Source of the DNA: JBDRNO01 sp043811005
GTDB lineage: Bacteria > Bacteroidota > Bacteroidia > NORP154
Reading direction: 5' to 3'
NCBI GenBank assembly: GCA_043811005.1
Contig: JBDRNO010000139.1
Location: forward strand, 1 to 21,086
Length of the DNA: 21,086 nt
Numbering within the stretch: the first letter of the stretch is position 1; every line of letters begins with the position of its first letter. Shown piece by piece: positions 7,926 to 16,344 of this stretch. The translations under genes and the position numbers were made by a program. The notes below the pieces were generated by a model that had not been told where the DNA came from, did no database searches, and was given only the letters and a program-made list of their open reading frames with translations.

Positions 7926-7972
7926 TTGTTCAATTTTCCGCAATCCTAAAATAATCAATATTCAGAAATCAA

Positions 7973-8584
7973 TTAAATTTTCCCTTCAATATTTTTAAGA
8001 ACATTGAATAAAAGTTCTCTGGCTCTGAACAATTGTGCCTTTACGGTTCCTAATGGAATATCGAGCTTTTCTGCAATTTCCTCATAAGACAGCTCATTGA
8101 AATACCGAAGTTCAACGAGCATCCGGTAGCGTGGCTTGAGCGTCTTGACAATGTCATGTATCATTTTTATTTTTTGTTTCTTTAAAAATTTCTCTTCGGG
8201 ATCAAGCATTTGTGAACGTAAGTCAATGCTTGTTTCAATACCCTCACTATCTTCATATTTTTTATCAATTGAAAGGAACTTTTTTTTCTTTCTCCTGATA
8301 AAATCAATGCAATTGTTTGATGCTATCTTGAAAAGCCAGGTACTAAAGGCAAATGTAGGAGTATATTGATGTAAATTTTTAAATGCCTTTCCGAATGCTT
8401 CAACAGTTAAATCATTAGCATCATCGCGATTATTAACCATTTTTAAAAGCAAAAAATATATCGAATCGCGGTATCTATCCATTAATTCAGCATACGCCTT
8501 CTGATCTCCCCCAATGGCTAATATTACCAGCCTGTAATCGTGTTGTGCTTTATCCGAAAGATGTAAACCCTGTTCTATTTCCAT
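7973..8584 (-). CDS. RNA polymerase sigma factor, ECF (sigma-70) family
   Basis: This 203-residue protein has the two-domain layout of group 4 (ECF) sigma factors. Region 2 covers about residues 28-98 (DRYRDSIYFLLLKMV, DANDLTVEAFGKAFKNL, FSTWLFKIASNNCIDFIRRKKK), and region 4 covers about 135-195 (LKPRYRMLVELRYFNELSYEEIAEKLDIPLGTVKAQ is represented by its helix-turn-helix with GTVKAQLFRARE). A charged linker of about 35 residues joins them. No anti-sigma gene follows; the neighbours are a glycosyltransferase upstream, overlapping by 10 bp, and rsmG downstream. The overlap implies translational coupling. The target promoters cannot be told from the sequence. ECF factors beside housekeeping genes and without a FecR-like anti-sigma are common in this phylum as I recall. 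Confidence 0.92.
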   Translation of the reverse strand: MEIEQGLHLSDKAQHDYRLVILAIGGDQKAYAELMDRYRDSIYFLLLKMVNNRDDANDLTVEAFGKAFKNLHQYTPTFAFSTWLFKIASNNCIDFIRRKKKKFLSIDKKYEDSEGIETSIDLRSQMLDPEEKFLKKQKIKMIHDIVKTLKPRYRMLVELRYFNELSYEEIAEKLDIPLGTVKAQLFRARELLFNVLKNIEGKI

Positions 8585-9684
8585 TTATTGTTCTTAATAA
8601 TCAGATTTGTTAGAACTACAAAAGAGTTAAATAAGAGAAATGACAATTCATATATGGGCGAAAATAATAATAAATCTCTTTCACCCAACCGATTCATGCA
8701 TTTTTTTATAACAACATACTGTAATATCAATTGAAAAGCAAATAAAAATAAAACAATATTTCTTTTATAACCCATTGATAGAAGAGTAAATAAAGCTAAA
8801 AAAAAGAAAAAACAGTTTAAATAAAACGTTCCAAGTAAAATTTTCTGGTTAAATTTATAATAAAACCCGGTGGTAAGATGTCTTCTTTTTTGAAGTAACC
8901 AGTCCCATAATGTAGTCTTTGCCTCTGAAATAGTATGTGCTTCATTCTGAATTTCTATTCGTACATTATCATTTGTTGCTGACTCATTAACAAACAAATC
9001 GTCATCTCCCGATTGAATGTTAAAATGTGATTCAAAACCCATATTTTTCATAAATAAAGACTTACGGTAAGCAAGGTTTCTGCCAACACCCATATATGTT
9101 TTTCCAATTAATGAAAATGACAAATATTGTAGTGCAACAAAAAAGGCATCAAACCTGATTAATTTGTTCAAAAGCCCGGTTGTTTTTTTATAAGTACAAT
9201 AACCTAAAATTATATCAATCCCTGCCATGAAATTACTTTGCATTGTGGAAATCCATAATTTGCCGGCAGGCGCACAATCAGCATCTGTCAGTAGCAGTAA
9301 ATCGTTAGTGGCAGCGTTGATGCCTGATGTTAAAGCTAATTTCTTCCCAGAAGAAATATTCCCATCATCTCCGTTTTTAATAGTAATAACCTTTAAATTG
9401 TCATATTTTTTTAAGAATTTATCGAGAACATCAGCCGTTTCATCATTTGAACTATCGTTTACCACAATTACTTCGAAATCATTGTACTCTTGCTCCAAAA
9501 CCGAAGGAAGATTGGTTAGCAGATTTCTTGCCTCATTCATTGCACAAATGATAACTGATACAGGATATGTTACTTTCAATGAGGATCTCTTATTATATAA
9601 AGCCAGTTTTCCGAATATACCGAAGTAGTAATACAACCGGATTGCTGTACATATAATAAAAATATTCAATATAATGTCTTCCAT
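8575..9684 (-). CDS. Membrane-anchored glycosyltransferase, family 2
   Basis: Inner-membrane GT-A enzyme that probably transfers a sugar from a nucleotide-sugar to an envelope acceptor; the substrate is unknown. From the proposed ATG at 9684 it has 369 residues. There is an N-terminal membrane helix (about 3-23), then the GT2 domain: PVSVIICAMNEA near 41-52, VIVVNDSSNDET near 72-83, the metal-binding D-x-D in LLTDADC (about 134-136), a SGDDD motif near 225-229 and QKRRH near 265-269, equivalent to the QxxRW motif of processive GT2 enzymes. Three hydrophobic segments follow (about 283-300, 308-325 and 339-362). The frame is open to 9777, but the extra residues are AT-rich and a start just before the first helix fits better. 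The end overlaps the sigma gene start by 10 bp. Confidence 0.9.
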   Translation of the reverse strand: MEDIILNIFIICTAIRLYYYFGIFGKLALYNKRSSLKVTYPVSVIICAMNEARNLLTNLPSVLEQEYNDFEVIVVNDSSNDETADVLDKFLKKYDNLKVITIKNGDDGNISSGKKLALTSGINAATNDLLLLTDADCAPAGKLWISTMQSNFMAGIDIILGYCTYKKTTGLLNKLIRFDAFFVALQYLSFSLIGKTYMGVGRNLAYRKSLFMKNMGFESHFNIQSGDDDLFVNESATNDNVRIEIQNEAHTISEAKTTLWDWLLQKRRHLTTGFYYKFNQKILLGTFYLNCFFFFLALFTLLSMGYKRNIVLFLFAFQLILQYVVIKKCMNRLGERDLLLFSPIYELSFLLFNSFVVLTNLIIKNNKWK

Positions 9685-10063
9685 TTGTATTGTAATAACA
9701 TAACATTGTAAATTGATTAAAATAAATTTTACTAAAATATTGAAATACAAAGTATTCACGAACACCTTTAAAAACAAACAATAGAGTGAGTAAATTCCGA
9801 TACGTTAAATTATGTGCCAGACAAAACTACACATTTGAATTTATCAAAGATTGTTCGACACTTAAAAAAGTCATTTTTTAATTTATTTAGTGTCTTTTTA
9901 ATTTTTATCATTAGTTTTCACTTTGTAGAATATGAAACCCTGTAGCAATAGAAATTCCCCAAGGAAAATTCGTATATTTACCCCGTTTTATTTCAGCTCT
10001 GGGAAATTTTTATTTTGTAAATTATCACACTATCATCGCTATTCAATCGCATATTAGCATCAG
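9685..10063. other. Divergent intergenic region upstream of tgt
   Basis: This AT-rich stretch separates the minus-strand glycosyltransferase from plus-strand tgt. It includes the possible N-terminal extension of the glycosyltransferase (to 9777). A minus-strand TAGTTTTG box at 9822-9829 could serve the glycosyltransferase. A stem-loop (GACACT at 9857-9862 with AGTGTC at 9889-9894, plus imperfect A/T extensions) is followed on the plus strand by TTTTTAATTTTTA. I found no convincing tgt promoter and no gene here. Confidence 0.5.
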
Positions 10064-11224
10064 ATGAAATTCACTATCACAAAAAAAGACAAAACAACCA
10101 AAGCCCGAACAGGAAAATTAATTACCGGTCATGGAATTGTAAAAACCCCTGTTTTTATCCCTGTTGCAACAACAGGTACAGTTAAAGCTGTGCACCAAAG
10201 AGAATTGGAACAGGATGTTAAATCACAAATAATACTTTGTAACGCATACCATTTATTTGTAAGGCCTGGACTGCAAGTTATTGAAAAAGCCGGAGGATTG
10301 CATAAATTCATTGGTTGGGATAAACCTATATTAACTGATAGTGGTGGTTACCAGGTATATTCATTGGCCGAAAACCGTAAGATTACCGAAGAAGGGGTGT
10401 CTTTTCAATCCCATGTTGACGGGTTAAAACACTTTTTTACACCTGAAAGTGTAATAGACATTCAAAGAACTATCGGCGCTGACATAATCATGGCTTTTGA
10501 TGAATGTGCTCCTTATCCCTGCGAATATAACTACGCTAAAAATTCTATGGAACTAACTCACAGATGGCTCAAAAAATGTTGTGAAAGATTTGATGTGGCT
10601 TGTTCCATGATGAATAAGTCCTGCCGGAATAAGGAAATTAATAAATATGATCAAACACTTTTTCCTATTGTTCAGGGAAGCGTTTATAAAGATTTGAGAA
10701 AGCAATCAGCAGAAATCATTGCCTCTTATGATAGGGAAGGAAATGCCATTGGTGGACTGTCGGTTGGTGAACCAACTGAGATCATGTATGAAATGACTGA
10801 GGTTGCTTGCCATATACTTCCCGAAAACAAACCCAGGTATTTAATGGGTGTCGGCACTCCTGCAAATATTTTAGAATGTATTGCGTTAGGAATTGACATG
10901 TTTGACTGTGTTATCCCTACAAGAAACGGAAGGAACGGAATGCTCTATACTAAAAAAGGAATTATCAACATCAGGAATGAAAAGTGGAAAAACGACTATT
11001 CGCCCATAGATATTGAGGGTGCAATTTTTGTAGATTCACAATATACTAAAGCATACTTGCATTATCTGTTTAATAGAAAAGAAATATTGGGCTTACAAAT
11101 CGCAAGTCTTCACAATCTTAGCTTTTACCGATGTCTTATAGAAGAAGCAAAAAAAAAGATCACGGATGGAACATTTTATTATTGGAAAAATAAGATGGTA
11201 AATAAACTCGATACAAGGATATAG
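10064..11224 (+). CDS. tgt: tRNA-guanine transglycosylase (queuine tRNA-ribosyltransferase)
   Basis: Tgt swaps guanine-34 in tRNAs for Asp, Asn, His and Tyr with the queuosine precursor preQ1. The 386-residue length is normal for the bacterial enzyme. Visible motifs are the active-site DSGGYQ at 92-97, FDECAPYP at 145-152, VQGS at 203-206, GGLSVGE at 230-236, and GIDMFDCVIPTRNGRNG at 276-292, where Asp281 matches the catalytic nucleophile. The region that normally carries the CxCxxC zinc ligands reads PIDIEGAIFVDSQYTKAYLH (314-333) and has no cysteine, although the fourth ligand position, His350 in SLHNL, is kept. The gene is followed after 174 bp by an LptF/LptG-family permease on the same strand, and that gap holds an inverted repeat. 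Assignment is firm; the lost zinc cysteines are the odd feature. Confidence 0.96.
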   Translation: MKFTITKKDKTTKARTGKLITGHGIVKTPVFIPVATTGTVKAVHQRELEQDVKSQIILCNAYHLFVRPGLQVIEKAGGLHKFIGWDKPILTDSGGYQVYSLAENRKITEEGVSFQSHVDGLKHFFTPESVIDIQRTIGADIIMAFDECAPYPCEYNYAKNSMELTHRWLKKCCERFDVACSMMNKSCRNKEINKYDQTLFPIVQGSVYKDLRKQSAEIIASYDREGNAIGGLSVGEPTEIMYEMTEVACHILPENKPRYLMGVGTPANILECIALGIDMFDCVIPTRNGRNGMLYTKKGIINIRNEKWKNDYSPIDIEGAIFVDSQYTKAYLHYLFNRKEILGLQIASLHNLSFYRCLIEEAKKKITDGTFYYWKNKMVNKLDTRI

Positions 11225-11286
11225 CTTTATTCAAAAACAAGTTTTTAATAAAAATCGCTTCAGCTGGAAATAAATGTATGTATTAT

Positions 11287-11343
11287 TGTGTTCATGTGTT
11301 CATGTATTATCATTCTCAATATTTTGTTGAACACATGAGCACA
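11287..11343 (+). repeat. Inverted repeat between tgt and the permease gene
   Basis: The 16-bp arms TGTGTTCATGTGTTCA (11287-11302) and TGAACACATGAGCACA (11328-11343) pair at 15 of 16 positions, with a G-T wobble possible in one strand's RNA, around a 25-nt loop. No T-run follows, so termination is uncertain. Confidence 0.6.
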
Positions 11344-11398
11344 TACAAAATTATCGTTCCGCCAGCTGACGGATCAATAACGCTTTTTTAAGAACCGA

Positions 11399-12475
11399 AT
11401 GAAAATTATTGATAAATACATAATCAAGAAGTTTTTAGGAACTTTCTTTTATGCCATATCATTAATAACTTTAATCGTTATTGTTTTTGATATTTCCGAA
11501 AAAATTGATGATTTCATTGAAGGTGAAGCTCCTTTTAAAGCAATCGTCTTTGATTATTACTTAAATTTTATTCCGTTTTTCGTCAACCTTTTCAGCCCCC
11601 TATTTACTTTTATCGCTGTAATTTTCTTTACTGCAAAAATGGCGGCAAATACCGAGATCATTGCTATTATAAACAGTGGAATGAGTTTCAGAAGAATGTT
11701 GTTCCCTTATTTTATTGGAGCAACGGTATTAGCTTTTTTGTCATTATATCTCAATAATTTTGTGATCCCTAATGCAAATAAAAAACGGTTCGATTTTGAA
11801 GTAACGTATATAAAAGTAAAATACCGGAATTCAGATAGAAATATACACAGGCAAATCGAACAAGGAACTTTTATCTACTTAGAACGATTTGACAATTTAA
11901 GAAATATTGGCTCCAAATTTTCATTGGAAAAGATGGAAAACAATGAATTAAAATATAAATTAATGTCTGATCACATAAGATGGGACTCTGTATCAAACAA
12001 ATGGCAAATTACAAATTATTTCATTCGTCAAATTGATAGCTTGCATGAAACACTCGAAACCGGCATAAGATTAGATACTACGCTAAACTTTTACCCGGGG
12101 GAATTTGGTCGCAGAATGAGCAGCATTGAAACGATGAATTATATAGAATTAAACCAATTTATCGAAAATGAAAAATTAAAAGGTTCTGAAAAAACGGTGT
12201 ATTATCTTCTTGAGAAACATAAACGTTTCGCATACCCCTTTGCAACGTTTATTTTAACATTAATTGGCGTAACCTTTGCAAGCAAAAAAGTACGGGGAGG
12301 GATCGGATTGCATATAGGGCTGGGATTGTTGATAAGTTTCGCTTATATTTTGTTTATGCAAGTCTCAATAACATTCGCGACCAATGCAAACGTTTCTCCA
12401 ATGTTAGCATCGTGGATACCCAATATACTTTTTGGAATGCTCGGTATTTATTTACTCAAAATTGCTCCTAAGTAG
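11399..12475 (+). CDS. LptF/LptG-family permease (lipopolysaccharide export)
   Basis: Inner-membrane component of the Lpt ABC transporter that extracts lipopolysaccharide and passes it to the periplasmic bridge. The 358-residue protein begins MKIIDKYIIKKFLGTFFYA, the typical YjgP/YjgQ start. It has membrane helices at about 15-32, 55-78 and 102-122, a periplasmic beta-rich domain from about 130 to 265 and three C-terminal helices at about 279-295, 302-320 and 335-354. MAANTEIIAIINSGMSFRRM (81-100) is the cytoplasmic coupling segment that meets LptB. LptF and LptG cannot be told apart safely by eye; Bacteroidota often carry dispersed single copies, so no symbol is given. Its stop lies 115 bp from the convergent ispE stop. 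Confidence 0.92.
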   Translation: MKIIDKYIIKKFLGTFFYAISLITLIVIVFDISEKIDDFIEGEAPFKAIVFDYYLNFIPFFVNLFSPLFTFIAVIFFTAKMAANTEIIAIINSGMSFRRMLFPYFIGATVLAFLSLYLNNFVIPNANKKRFDFEVTYIKVKYRNSDRNIHRQIEQGTFIYLERFDNLRNIGSKFSLEKMENNELKYKLMSDHIRWDSVSNKWQITNYFIRQIDSLHETLETGIRLDTTLNFYPGEFGRRMSSIETMNYIELNQFIENEKLKGSEKTVYYLLEKHKRFAYPFATFILTLIGVTFASKKVRGGIGLHIGLGLLISFAYILFMQVSITFATNANVSPMLASWIPNILFGMLGIYLLKIAPK

Positions 12476-12590
12476 TTAGTATATAAAAATGCGAGATGTT
12501 GGATGTTTGATATCGTTATTAATGTTCCCCCTTCCCATCCCACACAAAATATTTTAACACACTTGAAAATTCACTAAGTCCTCTCTTTAA
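12476..12590. other. Convergent intergenic gap with heptad-like repeat
   Basis: The gap between the permease and ispE stops contains about three 7-bp units (GATGTTG, GATGTTT, GATATCG) near 12494-12515 and then a C-rich stretch. No strong hairpin terminator is visible. Confidence 0.35.
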
Positions 12591-13490
12591 TTATCTTATA
12601 TCACAGCATTTTCCTTTCCACACAAAACATTTTTTAAATTCTGCTTTAATGCTCAATTTCTTCTTTTCACCAAAGGTGGAAAATAATCCGTAAACCGTTG
12701 AACCGCTGCCGCTCATTGAAGAATATTCGGCACCTAAGGAATAAAATTTCTCTTTTATTTGTTCTATTTCGGGATGATTTTGAAAAATAAAATTTTCAAA
12801 ATCATTGTGTAGTACCCCTTTCCATTCCGATACAGGGAATTTTATTAATTTCTTTATAGATGCTTTAGTATTACTATACTTTAATCCTAACTTTTCATAC
12901 TGAGCATAGCCGAAGTACGCTTTAGAGGTATCAATATGTATTCCCGGATTTACCAGCACAATATTATATCCACTTAAATCAAGATCAATTAATTCAAATC
13001 TATCTCCTTTTTCATAAGCAAAAACCGGCTTGCTGTTGATGAAAAAAGCACAATCACTTCCCAATTTCCGCGCATAATCTTCCATTTTCCCTGTTGAAAG
13101 TTTAAGATCAAATATATCGTTCAGCAATTTAATCGTAAAAGCAGCATCAGAAGAGCCTCCACCCAGCCCAGCGCCAACAGGAATGATCTTATGTAAATGT
13201 ATCCGTACTGGAGGTAAATCAATATCACTATCGAGCAAATTATATGCTTTTACACATAAATTTTTCATATTCTTTGCCTCAGAAGAATCAACGTCAGAAG
13301 GGAACTGAATGGCTGAATATGTAAAAAGACATTTGTCCGGTCTTTTGTTTTTGTCATTAATTCTTACAATCTCCAAAATATCACATAATCCAACCGGAAA
13401 AAAAACGCTTTCAATATTGTGAAAGCCGTCTGACCGCTTTTCCACGATATTCAACCCGATGTTTATCTTTGCATTGGGAAAACAAATCAT
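12591..13490 (-). CDS. ispE: 4-diphosphocytidyl-2-C-methyl-D-erythritol kinase
   Basis: IspE phosphorylates CDP-methylerythritol with ATP in the MEP pathway of isoprenoid synthesis. The 299-residue protein is a GHMP kinase of normal or slightly long length. Motifs seen are NAKINIGLNI at 6-15 with Lys8, RSDGFHNIESVF at 19-30, the ATP-binding glycine loop PVGAGLGGGSSDAA at 104-117, GSDCAFF at 144-150 with catalytic Asp146, and the C-terminal MSGSGSTVYGLF at 259-270. The start at MICFPNAKIN fits the family. It is a lone minus-strand gene between the permease and accA, so it presumably has its own promoter in the AT-rich stretch 13491-13642. Confidence 0.96.
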   Translation of the reverse strand: MICFPNAKINIGLNIVEKRSDGFHNIESVFFPVGLCDILEIVRINDKNKRPDKCLFTYSAIQFPSDVDSSEAKNMKNLCVKAYNLLDSDIDLPPVRIHLHKIIPVGAGLGGGSSDAAFTIKLLNDIFDLKLSTGKMEDYARKLGSDCAFFINSKPVFAYEKGDRFELIDLDLSGYNIVLVNPGIHIDTSKAYFGYAQYEKLGLKYSNTKASIKKLIKFPVSEWKGVLHNDFENFIFQNHPEIEQIKEKFYSLGAEYSSMSGSGSTVYGLFSTFGEKKKLSIKAEFKKCFVWKGKCCDIR

Positions 13491-13600
13491 TATATTTGTA
13501 ATTTAAAATTGTAAATTTAAAATCAAAATTTATAAATTCCAACTGAAAATATTTAGCCTCTTAAATCGTTTTTTTAAAATTTAAATTTGAAAAAACATAG

Positions 13601-13608
13601 TATCTTTG
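13601..13608 (+). promoter_or_regulatory. Probable -7 box of the accA promoter
   Basis: TATCTTTG matches the Bacteroidota TAnnTTTG element exactly and lies 34 bp before the accA start. A TTTG is present upstream at 13586-13589, but the 11-bp gap is too short for a proper -33 box, so the upstream element is unresolved. Confidence 0.5.
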
Positions 13609-13642
13609 CATCCCCATTTTATCAGGATAAATTTTTTAAACC

Positions 13643-14602
13643 ATGCCAACTCTATTAGACTTTGAAGAACCGATCAAAGAACTATTGGAACAGTTAGAAA
13701 AGGCAGAACAAATAGCCGAAAAGGGTGATGTTGATGTTTCCGAAACTGTTAAATTGTTGAAAAATAAGATCAAAGATAAACGAAAAGATATCTTTCAGAA
13801 TCTCACTCCATGGCAAAAAGTCCAGCTATCCCGCCATCCCGACCGACCTTACACTTTAGCATATATCGAAGCAATCACTGGCAATGTATTCACCGAACTA
13901 CACGGTGATAGAACGGTTAAAGATGATAAGGCAATTGTTGGAGGGTTGGGAAAAATTGATGAACAAACCATTATGTTCATAGGACAACAAAAAGGTATTA
14001 ACACAAAAATGCGCCAGTACCGAAATTTTGGCATGGCCAATCCTGAGGGCTACAGGAAGGCATTACGATTGATGAAATTAGCTGAGAAATTCAACAAACC
14101 AATTGTAACATTTATTGATACTCCTGGAGCATATCCCGGATTGGAAGCCGAAGAAAGATGTCAAGCCGAAGCTATTGCGCGCAATCTTTTTGAAATGATC
14201 CAATTAAAAGTTCCAGTTATATGCATTGTGATCGGGGAAGGAGCTTCAGGCGGGGCTTTGGGGATTGCAATTGGCGATAGGGTATTAATGCTTGAAAACA
14301 CATGGTATTCTGTTATCTCTCCCGAATCCTGCTCATCAATCCTTTGGAGAAGCTGGGATTATAAAGAGCAGGCAGCAGAAGCCCTCAAACTAACCGCCCA
14401 AGACATGTACAATAATAAGTTGATTGACGGGATTATCCAAGAACCTTTCGGAGGAGCTCATACCGACCAACAAAAAATGTTTAAAATCGTTAAGAAAGAA
14501 ATAAAAAAACACCTCCAGGTCCTTATCCCTATAGATCCATTAGAAAGGATTGAAAGCCGCATTGAAAAATTTTGCTCTATGGGAGTGGTCTGTGAAAAGT
14601 GA
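13643..14602 (+). CDS. accA: Acetyl-CoA carboxylase carboxyltransferase subunit alpha
   Basis: AccA pairs with AccD to move the carboxyl group from biotin to acetyl-CoA, giving malonyl-CoA for fatty-acid synthesis in the cytoplasm. The 319-residue length is typical. The N-terminal part is helical (LLDFEEPIKELLEQLEKAE), followed by the crotonase-like core: RHPDRPYTLAYI at 64-75, FTELHGDR at 83-90, IDTPGAYPG at 158-166, the oxyanion-hole glycines GEGASGGA at 198-205 and WYSVISPE at 221-228. The start at MPTLLDFE is normal for Bacteroidota. The gene runs toward dnaB, whose start is 54 bp further on the same strand, so the two may be cotranscribed. Confidence 0.97.
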   Translation: MPTLLDFEEPIKELLEQLEKAEQIAEKGDVDVSETVKLLKNKIKDKRKDIFQNLTPWQKVQLSRHPDRPYTLAYIEAITGNVFTELHGDRTVKDDKAIVGGLGKIDEQTIMFIGQQKGINTKMRQYRNFGMANPEGYRKALRLMKLAEKFNKPIVTFIDTPGAYPGLEAEERCQAEAIARNLFEMIQLKVPVICIVIGEGASGGALGIAIGDRVLMLENTWYSVISPESCSSILWRSWDYKEQAAEALKLTAQDMYNNKLIDGIIQEPFGGAHTDQQKMFKIVKKEIKKHLQVLIPIDPLERIESRIEKFCSMGVVCEK

Positions 14603-14644
14603 TAATTGTTAATAAGTTTTTCCATAACTTATTTGTCTTATTTC

Positions 14645-14652
14645 TACCTTTG
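14645..14652 (+). promoter_or_regulatory. TAnnTTTG box placed just before the dnaB start
   Basis: TACCTTTG is followed by only four bases before the ATG at 14657. If the box is used with normal geometry, transcription would start at or within a base or two of the ATG, giving a leaderless mRNA. No -33 TTTG is seen 17-21 bp upstream. Confidence 0.35.
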
Positions 14653-14656
14653 TTGT

Positions 14657-16186
14657 ATGGCCGAATTTCAAAATACACTTAAAAAAACGCAAAAAAAAAA
14701 GACAAAGCAATCCAAGTTTGTCCGCCAAGACACTTCTTTTACGTTATTGGAACATGGTAAACTACCCCCACAGGCCATAGACCTTGAAGAAGCCGTACTG
14801 GGTGCATTGATGCTTGAAAAAGACCCTCTCGCTGTTGTAATTGATAAACTTAAACCTGAGAGCTTTTACAAAGAGGCCCATCAAATAATTTTTTCCGCAA
14901 TTCAAAATCTATTCCAAAAGTCAGAACCAACCGATATGCTTACCGTTTCCAACGAACTAAAGAGTTCTGGTGAGTTAGATCTTGTTGGTGGCCCATATTA
15001 TATTGCACAGCTTACTGGGAAAGTCGCATCAACAGCAAATACTGAATATCACGCTCATATTATTTTACAGAAGTTTATTCAGAGAGAATTGATCAGAATA
15101 TCTTCAAGAATAATTGAAGAAGCTTATGAAGATACAACTGATGTATTTGAACTGCTCGATAATGCTGAAAGCAGCCTGTTCGGAATAGCAGAAGGGACTA
15201 TCAGGGGAGTCCCAGGTCAAATGAAAGACCTCCTTGGTGAGGCTATTACTCAAATTGAAGAAGCAAAGAAACAAAAAGACGGAGTAACCGGTATCCCGTC
15301 AGGTTTTACAAAATTAGACAGAATTACTTCCGGATGGCAAAAATCCGATCTCATTGTTATCGCTTCACGCCCCGGCATGGGTAAAACTTCTTTGGTGCTT
15401 TCCATAGCACGAAATGTATCTGTTGACTTTAATATACCCGTAGCCCTGTTTTCACTTGAAATGGCATCAATACAATTAGTTACACGGCTAATTGCCAATG
15501 AAACCGAATTAGACGCTGAAAATTTAAAGAGAGGAAGACTTGAAGACCATGAATGGGAACAATTACACTCAAAAATTTCCGGATTGGATACTGCCCCGCT
15601 TTTTATTGATGACACACCCGCACTGTCAATCTTCGAACTCAGAGCTAAGTGCAGACGGCTTGTAGCAAAACATAATATCGAACTTATTATCGTTGACTAT
15701 CTTCAGCTTATGACTTCCGGAATGGAAGGTAAAGGTAACAGGGAACAGGAGATCAGTATGATCTCGCGTTCATTAAAAAGTATAGCTAAAGAGCTGAATG
15801 TCCCAATTATAGCATTATCACAGTTGAGCCGTGCTGTTGAAACACGGGGTGGGATCAAACGTCCACAGTTGTCAGACCTCAGAGAATCAGGTGCAATCGA
15901 ACAGGATTCTGATCTGGTTATATTTATTTACCGCCCTCAATACTACGCCTTGGATGAATGGGAAGACGGTACGGTTAGTACCGGTCAGGCTGAGATAATC
16001 ATAGCTAAACACAGGAACGGGCAAACAGGCAGAATTCGCTTGAAATTTATTAATAGACTTGCAAAATTTAAAGACCTCGAAGAAGATTACTTCCCTCTTG
16101 AAGCTGAACCATCCGGTGTTGGCGAAATCAAAACTTATACTGTTGAGTCAAAAATGAACGAACCGGATGAGGAGGAACCATTCTGA
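14657..16186 (+). CDS. dnaB: Replicative DNA helicase DnaB
   Basis: DnaB is the ring-shaped hexameric helicase that unwinds DNA at the replication fork. From the ATG at 14657 it has 509 residues, normal for Bacteroidota. The N-terminal domain (about 35-190) starts with LPPQAIDLEEAVLGALML. The RecA-like domain carries Walker A SRPGMGKT at 237-244, Walker B IIVDYLQLM at 344-352, ALSQLSRAVE at 386-395, LSDLRESGAIEQDSD at 405-419 and the arginine-finger region AKHRNGQTG at 450-458. There is no intein. The frame opens at a TTG at 14606, but those 17 residues look like noncoding sequence and the typical basic tail begins at MAEFQN, so the later ATG is preferred. Confidence 0.97.
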   Translation: MAEFQNTLKKTQKKKTKQSKFVRQDTSFTLLEHGKLPPQAIDLEEAVLGALMLEKDPLAVVIDKLKPESFYKEAHQIIFSAIQNLFQKSEPTDMLTVSNELKSSGELDLVGGPYYIAQLTGKVASTANTEYHAHIILQKFIQRELIRISSRIIEEAYEDTTDVFELLDNAESSLFGIAEGTIRGVPGQMKDLLGEAITQIEEAKKQKDGVTGIPSGFTKLDRITSGWQKSDLIVIASRPGMGKTSLVLSIARNVSVDFNIPVALFSLEMASIQLVTRLIANETELDAENLKRGRLEDHEWEQLHSKISGLDTAPLFIDDTPALSIFELRAKCRRLVAKHNIELIIVDYLQLMTSGMEGKGNREQEISMISRSLKSIAKELNVPIIALSQLSRAVETRGGIKRPQLSDLRESGAIEQDSDLVIFIYRPQYYALDEWEDGTVSTGQAEIIIAKHRNGQTGRIRLKFINRLAKFKDLEEDYFPLEAEPSGVGEIKTYTVESKMNEPDEEEPF

Positions 16187-16278
16187 TTTATCCTCATAAC
16201 AAATTTAAGGTTAATTTAGATCAATTAAATTCTGTTTAGTATTCAGGATTTTGAGAATATAAATTAAATATGTTTCAT

Positions 16279-16286
16279 TATATTTG
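16279..16286 (+). promoter_or_regulatory. Probable -7 box upstream of the 419-aa secreted protein
   Basis: TATATTTG matches TAnnTTTG exactly and lies 58 bp before the start codon. The nearest TTTG, at 16250-16253, is 25 bp away, somewhat too far for a consensus -33 element. Confidence 0.45.
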
Positions 16287-16344
16287 CAATAAATCTTACA
16301 GTAACTATCTGTGTAATCATTGTAAATTGGGATAATTTTTTTAA

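Noticed and set aside
14606..14656. N-terminal extension of DnaB from a TTG codon
   Set aside because: The 17 extra residues are hydrophobic and AT-rich, unlike DnaB N-termini; the ATG at 14657 fits the family.
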